A stretch of DNA of 50,373 nt from Nitrospira sp. (GTDB lineage: Bacteria > Nitrospirota > Nitrospiria > Nitrospirales > Nitrospiraceae), in NCBI GenBank assembly GCA_018242685.1, contig JAFEBM010000016.1:1-50373 (forward strand), in the 5' to 3' direction. Numbering within the stretch: the first letter of the stretch is position 1; the number at the start of each line of letters is the position of its first letter. Shown piece after piece: positions 1-7,104 of this stretch. Below the pieces are notes generated by a model. That model did not search any database and had not been told where the DNA came from. It worked only from the letters and a program-made list of their open reading frames with translations. Position numbers and translations under genes: made by a program.

Positions 1-200
1 ATTTGAGACGATCTTCCATGAGCTAACCCATTGCTACGCTCGTGCGGTTGGATCGGATAACAAGTTTTCCTGCAAGTACCTTCTGAAAAATGAACTACCG
101 CAGGTGGTCGGCGCGGGTGAGGTCGGCTTCGACAGTGGCATCGAGTTCCTCGGTCGCCGACAGGCGACGCTCGACTTCGGCACTAGCGACTCCGCTGTCA
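1..200. other. window edge, no convincing gene
   Basis: I see no convincing gene here. Short open frames exist on both strands but lack family motifs and ribosome binding sites. On the minus strand an ATG at position 19 reads MEDRLK off the window edge and could be the start of the next minus-strand gene; this cannot be tested without the neighbouring sequence. Confidence 0.3.
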
Positions 201-1079
201 CTACAGCTTCTTCCGCACATCCTTCCAATCTTTCGCCACCTTCGCTTTGCGCGGCACCTCCCCCTTTGTGGGTTCCGGCACGATGACGGCCTCGAGACGC
301 CGTTGCAGAAACGCTTCGGCGAAGGCTTTGGTTCGGCCGACTCCGATCTTGATGGTTTTCCAGCCCTCGGCATGGAAGTCGTCGAGCTTTGACCCTAAGG
401 CTTGGGAATCCGGCGGGAGCGTCATCACATAGCCGGTTGGGAACTTGTGCGTCCTCAGCCATTCTCTGGCCTCTGTGGTTGCCTGAAACCCATCCCTGCC
501 TGCCGGCGATGTCACAACATAGATGACTCGGTAATAAAACTGGGTGAGCTTCCCGAGTTCATCGGCTGCCTCAGGCATCGGCTTTCGCTCCGATTCAATC
601 GCGATCCCGATGCGAGGGACTCGACTGGGTGTCAGTGCTTCCATCAGCGAAGAGAGTTCGATCGTGAGGATGGGATGCCGTTTTTCCCATACGGCTAGGT
701 TGGCCTGCCCTTCCGTCGAATCCACTCGGGAGCTGTTGCCGACGCGGACCTGGACCGGTACTAGACCTATGGCCTTTGGCATATAGGTGAAGAACGCCCT
801 GCCGTCCCCACCGGTCATAGCCGTGGCGACAACCTTTCTATCTACCACCAGTTCAAGCGGTTCCCCTCCCAGCGGGTTGCTGGTCAGAAAACCTTTCGAG
901 ATCAGTTTGGCTTCAATGGTCGCCGCGTGATTAGGGGACGTGAACGCATCCTTCACAAGAATCGTTGCTGAGCCTTTCTCAGCAGCATGGAGAGGAGACG
1001 TGCCGATGAAAACAGCGGAGAGAGAAATGAGAGAAAGTTGGACGATGCGTCGGAGGGTGGCCGTCGACTGCACAGTCAT
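201..1079 (-). CDS. secreted HAD/LNS2-like protein, probably non-catalytic
   Basis: A 292-residue exported protein of unknown function. Residues 1-32 form a signal peptide (basic start, hydrophobic core, cleavage near LHAA). Residues about 35-130 look like an Ig-like beta domain. The second half (about 135-275) resembles the HAD-type LNS2 domain of lipin-like proteins: a threonine-rich stretch, a helix with REWLRTHKFPTG, then KTIKIGVGRTKAFAEAF and a late VIVPEP. The position where a HAD phosphatase carries DxDxT reads ILTIELSS, so the nucleophilic Asp is missing and phosphatase activity is unlikely. The gene is last in a run of minus-strand genes, 11 bp after bcp. Export is a firm call; the HAD relationship is by eye. 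Confidence 0.5.
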   Translation of the reverse strand: MTVQSTATLRRIVQLSLISLSAVFIGTSPLHAAEKGSATILVKDAFTSPNHAATIEAKLISKGFLTSNPLGGEPLELVVDRKVVATAMTGGDGRAFFTYMPKAIGLVPVQVRVGNSSRVDSTEGQANLAVWEKRHPILTIELSSLMEALTPSRVPRIGIAIESERKPMPEAADELGKLTQFYYRVIYVVTSPAGRDGFQATTEAREWLRTHKFPTGYVMTLPPDSQALGSKLDDFHAEGWKTIKIGVGRTKAFAEAFLQRRLEAVIVPEPTKGEVPRKAKVAKDWKDVRKKL

Positions 1080-1090
1080 CGGCCCTTCGG

Positions 1091-1558
1091 TTAGGCCTTC
1101 AGCGCCTTGAGCACTTCATCCGCATGACCGTCGACCGACACCTTCCGAAAGATCGCCTTCAGCTTGCCTTCTGGATCGATGACGAACGTGCTCCGTTCGA
1201 TACCCCAATATTTCTTGCCGTACATGTTCTTCTCTTTGTACACACCGTAGGCCTTGGAGATCGCCGCATCTTCATCGCTGAGGAGCGGAAAGGGCAGTCC
1301 GAATTTCTTGATGAATTTCTGGTGGGACTCCTTCCCGTCCAGACTCACCCCGACGATGGCGCCTCCCGCCCGCAAAATCTGCGACTCCACATCCCGAAAG
1401 TCGCAGGACTCTTTCGTACACCCCGGCGTATCGTCTTTCGGATAGAAGTACAGCACGATTTGTTTGCCCTTGAAACTCTTCAGGGTCACCGTCTTTCCAT
1501 GCTGATCCGGGATTGAGAGTTCCGGCGCCTGATCCCCCACCGCAAGATCTTTGCTCAT
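1091..1558 (-). CDS. bcp: thioredoxin-dependent thiol peroxidase (BCP/PrxQ)
   Basis: A 155-residue peroxiredoxin of the BCP/PrxQ type, which reduces hydrogen peroxide and organic hydroperoxides in the cytoplasm using thioredoxin as electron donor. The active site YPKDDTPGCTKESCDFRD carries the peroxidatic Cys47 and the resolving Cys52 five residues later, the spacing of atypical 2-Cys PrxQ enzymes. GVSLDGKESHQKF, LLSDED and RSTFVIDPEG are also typical. The length matches the family. It lies 21 bp from the TPR lipoprotein gene and 11 bp from the secreted gene, probably in one transcript. A thioredoxin gene is present at 17.5 kb. Confidence 0.95.
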   Translation of the reverse strand: MSKDLAVGDQAPELSIPDQHGKTVTLKSFKGKQIVLYFYPKDDTPGCTKESCDFRDVESQILRAGGAIVGVSLDGKESHQKFIKKFGLPFPLLSDEDAAISKAYGVYKEKNMYGKKYWGIERSTFVIDPEGKLKAIFRKVSVDGHADEVLKALKA

Positions 1559-1579
1559 AGGTCCATCCTTATTCGGGAA

Positions 1580-2041
1580 TTAAAAACCGCCGCCAGAGGG
1601 CATGCCGCCGCCGAACGACGACCGGCGCGGCGTATGGGGCTGCAGCTTGGCCTTGTTTTTATTTTCAGGATTCCCGTACGGCGAAAGCGCCGGCGAGTCC
1701 CAGATGACTTTGTCTCCCGGTGCTAAGTCGGCAGCCTCTATAAAGTGCTGCCGTGCGACTTCAGAGTCACCAAGCGCATTCAACGCCAAGGCATAGTTAT
1801 AGTGGGCCTGGCCGGATGTAGGCTCCGCGACGACCGCTTGTTCAAAGTACCGCTTAGCTTCTTCAAACTGTTTGGCTTGGTAGGCTTGCGTCCCCTGTTC
1901 CGTCAGCGTAGTCGCTTGAGATTTCACCTCGCCCTCGAGCACAAGCGGCACCAACGGCATACGCTTCTGCGAACATGCCGTCATGCCGACAAACACCAAC
2001 ATAATGCCCACGATTGCCGATCGTTGTATGATCTTTTTCAT
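1580..2041 (-). CDS. TPR-repeat lipoprotein
   Basis: A 153-residue predicted lipoprotein. The hydrophobic N-terminus ends in a lipobox GMTAC with the lipidated Cys at 23. Residues about 44-110 contain two tetratricopeptide repeats (GTQAYQAKQFEEAKRYFEQA and AHYNYALALNALGDSEVARQHF), which normally bind proteins. The C-terminus is a flexible tail rich in Gly, Ser and Pro ending SGGGF. No catalytic motif is visible, so a scaffold or assembly role in the cell envelope is inferred. Confidence 0.75.
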   Translation of the reverse strand: MKKIIQRSAIVGIMLVFVGMTACSQKRMPLVPLVLEGEVKSQATTLTEQGTQAYQAKQFEEAKRYFEQAVVAEPTSGQAHYNYALALNALGDSEVARQHFIEAADLAPGDKVIWDSPALSPYGNPENKNKAKLQPHTPRRSSFGGGMPSGGGF

Positions 2042-2064
2042 GGCAACACGACCTCAGCTTTCAG

Positions 2065-2340
2065 CTAAACCTTCGCCTGTTTGCGTATCTCTTCCTCGAA
2101 CGTCTTTCGATACAACACGTCCCACTCATTACTCCCTTCGATAATGCCTCTGGAATAGGATGCGAGTTTGGCTTTGACTTTTCGATCAATCTCCTGTTCC
2201 TGGACCAACTCGGCGGCCAACACGCGTTTGATCTCTTTCAACAACCTCGCATCATCGCTCTTGACCCTTGCTCCAGCATGTTGCTTGACGGCCATGAGGA
2301 TCACATGGGACAGATGACTAACCTTGTCCTCGCTCAACAT
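2065..2340 (-). CDS. DUF507 family protein, copy 1
   Basis: A 91-residue DUF507 protein: a short alpha-helical protein of unknown function found mainly in Nitrospirota, Aquificota and some deltaproteobacteria. Typical features are the start MLSEDKVSHLSHVIL, the central KRVLAAEL, and the C-terminal segment in which SRGIIEGSNEWDVLYRK precedes a charged tail. It lies 23 bp from the TPR lipoprotein and 107 bp from a second DUF507 gene. The two copies are clearly diverged, so this is an old duplication. No function should be assigned. Confidence 0.8.
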   Translation of the reverse strand: MLSEDKVSHLSHVILMAVKQHAGARVKSDDARLLKEIKRVLAAELVQEQEIDRKVKAKLASYSRGIIEGSNEWDVLYRKTFEEEIRKQAKV

Positions 2341-2447
2341 TTTGCGTCCACATCAATGGTCACTTGTCACTGGTCAACGACAGAGGAAACCGTTTCTAAC
2401 CGATTCGTTTCTCGCCTCATGACCGCATGACCATTGAACAATGACGT

Positions 2448-2729
2448 TCACAGAATAATACCCCGTTCACGAATCAACTTTTGTTTCACCATCTGGAACA
2501 TCTTCTGATAGTCAACTTGGCCTTGTGCAATCTGATGCTCATAGGCCTTCAGTAGTTGCCGCACTTCCGCATTGACACGATCTTCAGCGGACAACTCATG
2601 CGTGATGGCCTGATCCAATGCCTCGACGAATCCTTTTCGCTCTCCGACCAGTACGATGTGTCCTTCCTCTTGGAGGCGACCGGTGAGGTTCTCGGCCATA
2701 TGCCGCACACGCTCTTTGGACAGCCGCAT
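2448..2729 (-). CDS. DUF507 family protein, copy 2
   Basis: A 93-residue DUF507 paralogue. The open frame extends upstream through the neighbouring gene, but the start MRLSKERVRHMAENL at 2729 aligns with the start of the first copy and gives the family length, so I chose it. The C-terminus, YEHQIAQGQVDYQKMFQMVK followed by RERGIIL, matches the family pattern of a late tyrosine motif and a charged last helix. The start lies 5 bp after the stop of the cyclophilin-like gene, which implies co-transcription. Function unknown. Confidence 0.8.
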   Translation of the reverse strand: MRLSKERVRHMAENLTGRLQEEGHIVLVGERKGFVEALDQAITHELSAEDRVNAEVRQLLKAYEHQIAQGQVDYQKMFQMVKQKLIRERGIIL

Positions 2730-2734
2730 CGCAC

Positions 2735-3118
2735 TCACCCCGGTTCGAGATGAATCGTCGAGACTTCCATTACCCGTCGCAATTGGGTCGCATCTCCAAC
2801 GATCTTCCCGATGATATTCACCCGATCTGCCGGGACCGGATCGGCCCCCAAACTCATGGGGGTTCTTCCAAAAAAGATCGCCAAGACCTTCCCTGCTCCC
2901 CAGAAAGCAAGGTCTCCGACCTTCACCTGGGTCGTCGCCGTTTCCCGATAATCGTGGACTCCTGGAATCGGAAAGTAGAACTCCTCTCCCCACGTGCTGA
3001 TCGCAGCCGTGAGCGGAAGTGCCGCGTAGACTTCGTCAGCGGTCTTCGTCTTTCTGAGTTCTGCCTCCAGCTGAACCCGGCCCACAATAATACGAATTCG
3101 CTTCCCTGGCGCGGTCAT
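2735..3118 (-). CDS. cyclophilin-like fold protein
   Basis: A 127-residue protein of the small cyclophilin-like family (PF04126 type). Features are an early KRIRIIVGRVQLEAEL strand pair, TADEVYAALP, the loop WGEEFYFPIP, and later VKVGDLAFWGAGKVLAIFFGRTP. The fold resembles peptidyl-prolyl isomerase, but these proteins lack the usual isomerase active site and their role is not established. It appears to be the first gene of the minus-strand run that includes the two DUF507 genes. The nearest plus-strand gene diverges from it. Confidence 0.7.
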   Translation of the reverse strand: MTAPGKRIRIIVGRVQLEAELRKTKTADEVYAALPLTAAISTWGEEFYFPIPGVHDYRETATTQVKVGDLAFWGAGKVLAIFFGRTPMSLGADPVPADRVNIIGKIVGDATQLRRVMEVSTIHLEPG

Positions 3119-3213
3119 GCGATCGATGGCCTACTCATTTCTTCACTGCATTCTTCGCGATGCTGCGAACTCTAGCTTGTCTCCTATGCGAAATCAAGGC
3201 TACAATCCCTGAC

Positions 3214-4005
3214 ATGCTGACCTCCAGCTTCATCTTCCTACCGGGTGTTGGACCAGTCACGGAACGCCGTTGGTGGCAAGAGGGCTTGTTCGATTGGCGA
3301 AGCTTCCTGGATCGACCGTCCGTCGCTGGCCTCTCCGAACACCGCAAGATCTGGTACGATGAACAACTTCGAGAGGCGCAATCACTGACGGAAAAGGGAC
3401 ACGTTCATATATTAGGTTCCCGCCTTCCACGCCGAGACCATTGGCGACTGTACGAAACCTGCCGATCGCGGGTAGGCTATCTCTACATCGAAACGACCGG
3501 CGCTTCGCCCGAATCGGGAGAGGTGACTGTCGTGGGCTTTCATCGCGAGGGACGGACGACGAGCCTGGTTTGTGGTGAAAACCTGACAGCGGAGCGGCTG
3601 CAGACAGAACTTGATCACTGTACCCTGCTCGTGACGTTTTTCGGATCAGTCTTCGATGTCCCTTACCTCTGTGCCAAGTTTCCCGGTCTCCGGTTTCCAA
3701 CCTTGCACTTTGACCTCTGTTTTGCTGCCCGTCGACTTGCGTTACGCGGAGGACTGAAGCACATCGAGCAAGAAATGGGGATCGACCGCAACACGACCAT
3801 CAGCGGCCTCGACGGATTGGACGCGGTCCGCCTGTGGTTTCAGTGGCGCCGAGGTGACACGATCGCCCGTGACACCCTCTTGAGCTACAATCGAGCGGAT
3901 ACCGAAAACCTGGTGCTCCTGGCTAACCGCTTCTATGAGGAGATGGTGTCACGGTTCGGGCCTTCCTCATTGTCGCCCACACTTCAACCGGCCCATTCCC
4001 AATGA
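3214..4005 (+). CDS. RNase H-like (DEDD) exonuclease family protein, altered first motif
   Basis: A 263-residue protein of the YprB-like RNase H-fold family, normally 3'-5' exonucleases with DEDD metal ligands. The N-terminus SFIFLPGVGPVTERRWWQ is typical of this group and sets the start at ATG 3214; an in-frame ATG at 3160 would add 18 residues, and neither start has a clear ribosome binding site. Motif III is present (YNRADTENLVLL). Motif I reads YLYIETTG where the family has F-L-D-I-E-T-T-G, so the first Asp is replaced by Tyr (codon TAC). Motif II reads TFFGSVFDVPYL, with Phe where Asn is usual. It overlaps the next gene by 4 bp, indicating translational coupling. The fold is secure; the activity is doubtful. 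Confidence 0.75.
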   Translation: MLTSSFIFLPGVGPVTERRWWQEGLFDWRSFLDRPSVAGLSEHRKIWYDEQLREAQSLTEKGHVHILGSRLPRRDHWRLYETCRSRVGYLYIETTGASPESGEVTVVGFHREGRTTSLVCGENLTAERLQTELDHCTLLVTFFGSVFDVPYLCAKFPGLRFPTLHFDLCFAARRLALRGGLKHIEQEMGIDRNTTISGLDGLDAVRLWFQWRRGDTIARDTLLSYNRADTENLVLLANRFYEEMVSRFGPSSLSPTLQPAHSQ

Positions 4006-4757
4006 GCATCTGGAGCGGTATCGGTCGAAGCGAGATCGGACTCGTGCGCACCCTCAACCAGGATGCGTTCGCCGTCATCGATGAGGTGGGTGTCTGGGCC
4101 GTCGCGGATGGAATGGGTGGTCATGTCGGCGGCGAAGTCGCCGCTCAGACCGCCATCACTACTGTACGGACGGAGGCTGCAGCATCGAGCCACCTACTTG
4201 GTAACGGTCAGGCGTCTCCCACGGAGGTGTTGACGGACCTGGTCAGCAGAGCCCATGACGCCATCCTCAATCGGGCTCGATCAAAATCGAAGCTGAAAGG
4301 AATGGGCACGACCATTGTGCTGCTGGCGATCGTCTCTGGTCCGGCCCCGATCGCGTACCTCGTCCATGTCGGCGACAGTCGAGCCTATCGGTTTCGATCA
4401 GGCACGCTGACTCCTCTCACGAAAGACCATACGTTGATCGAAAAATACCTGGAACGCGGCATCCTCACGGCAGAATCAGCAAAAACACATCCGGAACGGC
4501 ATGTGTTGACACGTGCCTTGGGGGTCGGCACGACCGTAAAACCTACCATCACGGCCTTTCCCCTACTGCCGGATGACCTGGTGCTGCTCTGCTCGGATGG
4601 GTTGACCAAGATGCTGGAGGACGAGGAGATCCGAGCCGCGTTCGCTGCCGGCGAGCTCGACCCGACTCAGGCGTGCAACCGCCTCGTTACCGCGGCACTC
4701 GATCGTGGCGGCGAAGACAATGTCACTGTGGTAGTGGTCGCTCCTCGTTCGTCCTGA
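4002..4757 (+). CDS. PP2C-family serine/threonine phosphatase
   Basis: A 251-residue bacterial PP2C (Stp/PrpC type) that removes phosphate from Ser/Thr residues and uses two Mn or Mg ions. The metal-binding motifs are intact: NQDAF (Asp21), VADGMGGHVGGE (Asp36, Gly37), VGDSRAYRF, CSDGLTKML and GGEDNVTVVVV near the C-terminus. Its length is that of the stand-alone catalytic domain. Its start overlaps the upstream nuclease gene (ATGA). No Ser/Thr kinase gene is nearby, so the substrate is unknown. Confidence 0.93.
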   Translation: MSIWSGIGRSEIGLVRTLNQDAFAVIDEVGVWAVADGMGGHVGGEVAAQTAITTVRTEAAASSHLLGNGQASPTEVLTDLVSRAHDAILNRARSKSKLKGMGTTIVLLAIVSGPAPIAYLVHVGDSRAYRFRSGTLTPLTKDHTLIEKYLERGILTAESAKTHPERHVLTRALGVGTTVKPTITAFPLLPDDLVLLCSDGLTKMLEDEEIRAAFAAGELDPTQACNRLVTAALDRGGEDNVTVVVVAPRSS

Positions 4758-4846
4758 TTTTACTTCGTTGTTGACATAGCTCGTCAGCCGGTGTAATTTC
4801 CCGCTCATTTGAAGCTTTGAATCTTGTCCCGTACATGGAGACCCTT

Positions 4847-5725
4847 ATGCCCCATCGGGGATCATTCGTCTGCGGAAGTCTGTTCCTTCTCATCGGCCTT
4901 ACAACCGTTGCGAGCGCCGGTGAACCGTCCGACCCGGAAGCAGCCATTCGTCAAATGGTCCGAGCCAATGCGGAAAAAGATCTTCCGACGCTCTCCCGCC
5001 TTATGGCTCACGATGCCGACATCGTCAGTTACTCGGTGGGTGGTCGCAAGTACGTCGGCTGGCCGGAGTTCGAACGGGAAATGCGTGAAGAATTCATCAA
5101 CGCCCAGAAGATTGAGATCCCCATTACAGAGCTCAAAGTCTGGACGAAAGGAGACCTGGCTTGGTTCACGATGGAGCTCGACTATACCCGCTATGTCGGT
5201 GAAGGATCCGCAGTAAAGCGGACGGTACTTCCCTTAAGAGAAACCGGCGTCCTCGAACGCCGTGCCGGCCGTTGGCAGCTGTTGTCGTGGCACGAGTCGT
5301 TTCGATCCGCGCAACTAGGAGGTCCTCTTGCCTCGCCGTCGATGACAGGCGGATCGCAAAAGCTCGTCAACAATGGTACTGCCCCAGCGGTGCCTGACGT
5401 GAGCGGAGAATGGGATATTCTCGAGGTCGAGGATGAAAAACGCTACAAGGCAACGTTAGACAAGAATGGGAACGGCCCCTACTCGCAACAGGGCGGACGG
5501 TTTACTACAACAAAAATTGAGAATCGACTGTGGCAAGGCACCTGGCACCAGTCCGGCAACGATCGCGAAGGCGGATTTGAGGTTCTGCTCTCGGAAGACG
5601 GTACGCAAGCAAAGGGAATCTGGTGGTACACACGAGTCGATACGAGAAAAAATATTCCGCCGAAGGAACACGGCGGAAGCTACCACTGGAAGAAAGTGAC
5701 ACCCTCACCAGCCAACGCCCAATGA
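4847..5725 (+). CDS. secreted SnoaL/DUF4440-like protein
   Basis: A 292-residue exported protein. I chose ATG 4847 because GGAG at 4837-4840 lies 6 bp upstream and the protein then begins with a normal signal peptide ending near ASAGEP; ATG 4835 and an earlier start at 4817 are alternatives. Residues about 30-155 match the NTF2/SnoaL-like fold: AAIRQMVRANAEKDLPTLSRL, a Trp-Pro-Glu-Phe segment, a central AWFTMELDYTRY and the closing RRAGRWQLLSWHES. Residues about 185-285 form a second beta-rich region (VSGEWDILE to GGSYHWKKV). Members bind small ligands or are non-enzymatic. No specific function can be given. Confidence 0.6.
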   Translation: MPHRGSFVCGSLFLLIGLTTVASAGEPSDPEAAIRQMVRANAEKDLPTLSRLMAHDADIVSYSVGGRKYVGWPEFEREMREEFINAQKIEIPITELKVWTKGDLAWFTMELDYTRYVGEGSAVKRTVLPLRETGVLERRAGRWQLLSWHESFRSAQLGGPLASPSMTGGSQKLVNNGTAPAVPDVSGEWDILEVEDEKRYKATLDKNGNGPYSQQGGRFTTTKIENRLWQGTWHQSGNDREGGFEVLLSEDGTQAKGIWWYTRVDTRKNIPPKEHGGSYHWKKVTPSPANAQ

Positions 5726-5805
5726 GTCGGTTTGTTTCTTCTCGGCCATATCAACAACTCGGAGTCCGGTTCAACATCACCGCTTCACGTCCTCTGGGAG
5801 GTCTT

Positions 5806-6810
5806 ATGCGCAGATCCCTCATTCTTTTTATTTCCACCTTCTTCATGGTCTCATCGGTCTATGCTGATGGGGGCCATGATCATCATGCCATCCCCACCCT
5901 GAAAAAGCAGGTGGGCTCAAAGATCACCTATGGAGAAAACACCGCGACCCTGACCTTCGGCCCCATTGATCTTCCAACCGGCCACGGTGAAGGCGACATG
6001 GGTGATTCCATGCCTCGGTTCAACTTCCAGCTTCCTGAAGATAAGTATTTGATCGGCTTCAAGTCGGCTCTTTCCACAGTCGACGGGAAGGAATTGCCGA
6101 GAAATTATCTGCATCATATTTTGATGATCAACAATACCAAGCCCAGCGTGTCATGCCCCGGTGAGCCGCTCTTCTTCGGTGGAGCCGGACTTGAAATGTC
6201 CGAAACACAATTCCCCGACGGATACGGCGTGAAGCTGTCGGCAACCGACAAATTAATGACGGTCGTCGCGTTCTATCATGGCGCCCCGCCCACCAAAGAC
6301 GTCATCGCAACATTCACGATGTATTTTGCGCCGAAGGTCAAACCGGTCAAGGAGATGGAGATCTATCAGGTCGGCGTCAACATTGTTTGCTTCACTAAAT
6401 TCGGCGATCGGCCTGCCGATCAGACGGACGAAGGCATCGAAATCGGGCCGGGTGTCCAAGTCCGTACGGCTCCATTGAAGTTTAGTATGGATGGTTGCGT
6501 CAAATATGCGTATCCGCACGGCCACGATGAATTGCTCCTGATTGCGTTGGAAAATAAGACCAAGAAACAGACCCTCCTCCGGACTGTGCCGGATGTTGAG
6601 TCGGATGGAACGCTTCGCGAATTCTTACCCCATCAAGTCTATAAAGACGTCCGGGGATTCCCTATCTCCAAGGAAGATGACTATGAGATGGTGATGGTCT
6701 ACCATCATTCTCTACAGAGAACTGAACTCCAACATGGCATGGGCAACTATCTGCTGTATATGACGCCCGGCTCCTGCTCAGGGCAGGGCAAAACTGCCGC
6801 CGCCTACTGA
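5806..6810 (+). CDS. secreted protein resembling copper type II monooxygenases
   Basis: A 334-residue exported protein. ATG 5806 is chosen because GGGAGG (5796-5801) lies 4 bp upstream and a clear signal peptide follows (residues 1-20, ending VYA), then a His-rich DGGHDHHAIP. The order of motifs recalls the peptidylglycine monooxygenase fold: LHHILMINN (a His-His pair in the first half), YPHGHDELLLIALEN (an H-x-H pair in the second half) and YHHSLQRTELQHGMGNYLLYM, where the family has its late Met region. This suggests a periplasmic copper-binding protein or oxidase, but several ligands would need alignment and the call rests on motif order. A Rho-independent terminator follows directly. Confidence 0.5.
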   Translation: MRRSLILFISTFFMVSSVYADGGHDHHAIPTLKKQVGSKITYGENTATLTFGPIDLPTGHGEGDMGDSMPRFNFQLPEDKYLIGFKSALSTVDGKELPRNYLHHILMINNTKPSVSCPGEPLFFGGAGLEMSETQFPDGYGVKLSATDKLMTVVAFYHGAPPTKDVIATFTMYFAPKVKPVKEMEIYQVGVNIVCFTKFGDRPADQTDEGIEIGPGVQVRTAPLKFSMDGCVKYAYPHGHDELLLIALENKTKKQTLLRTVPDVESDGTLREFLPHQVYKDVRGFPISKEDDYEMVMVYHHSLQRTELQHGMGNYLLYMTPGSCSGQGKTAAAY

Positions 6811-6817
6811 TATCTCT

Positions 6818-6873
6818 CTCGCAGGCTTGTCGGACAAAACCATCCGATAGGCCTGCGAGCGGTCCGCATTTTT
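6818..6873 (+). terminator. Rho-independent terminator after the copper-protein-like gene
   Basis: A long hairpin starts 8 bp after the stop codon: CTCGCAGGC (6818-6826) pairs with GCCTGCGAG (6851-6859), and the inner TGTCGGA/TCCGATA segments extend the stem. A run of five T follows at 6869-6873. This separates the gene before it from the signalling cluster. Confidence 0.8.
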
Positions 6874-7104
6874 CCTACCGTCCAAAATTGTTCATTCGCC
6901 GCCTCGTAGCTACCGTCCCCTACGAAAGAATCGGCCTCCAGTGTGGGTTTCTCGCCGCCACTTGTGGTATCAAATCACACGGTCCTGAAGCATCAGCGGT
7001 GTTGTGCGACTGAGTTGGTCGATTGATTTGAGGCAGCGATATGCAGCAACCCGCTGGATAACCTCCCCGAGAGCAGGCTTGCCCAGAAACACGGGAATTG
7101 TGTC

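Noticed and set aside
1..392. Plus-strand frames at the window start
   Set aside because: They lie across the 3' end of a certain minus-strand gene and have no start signals.
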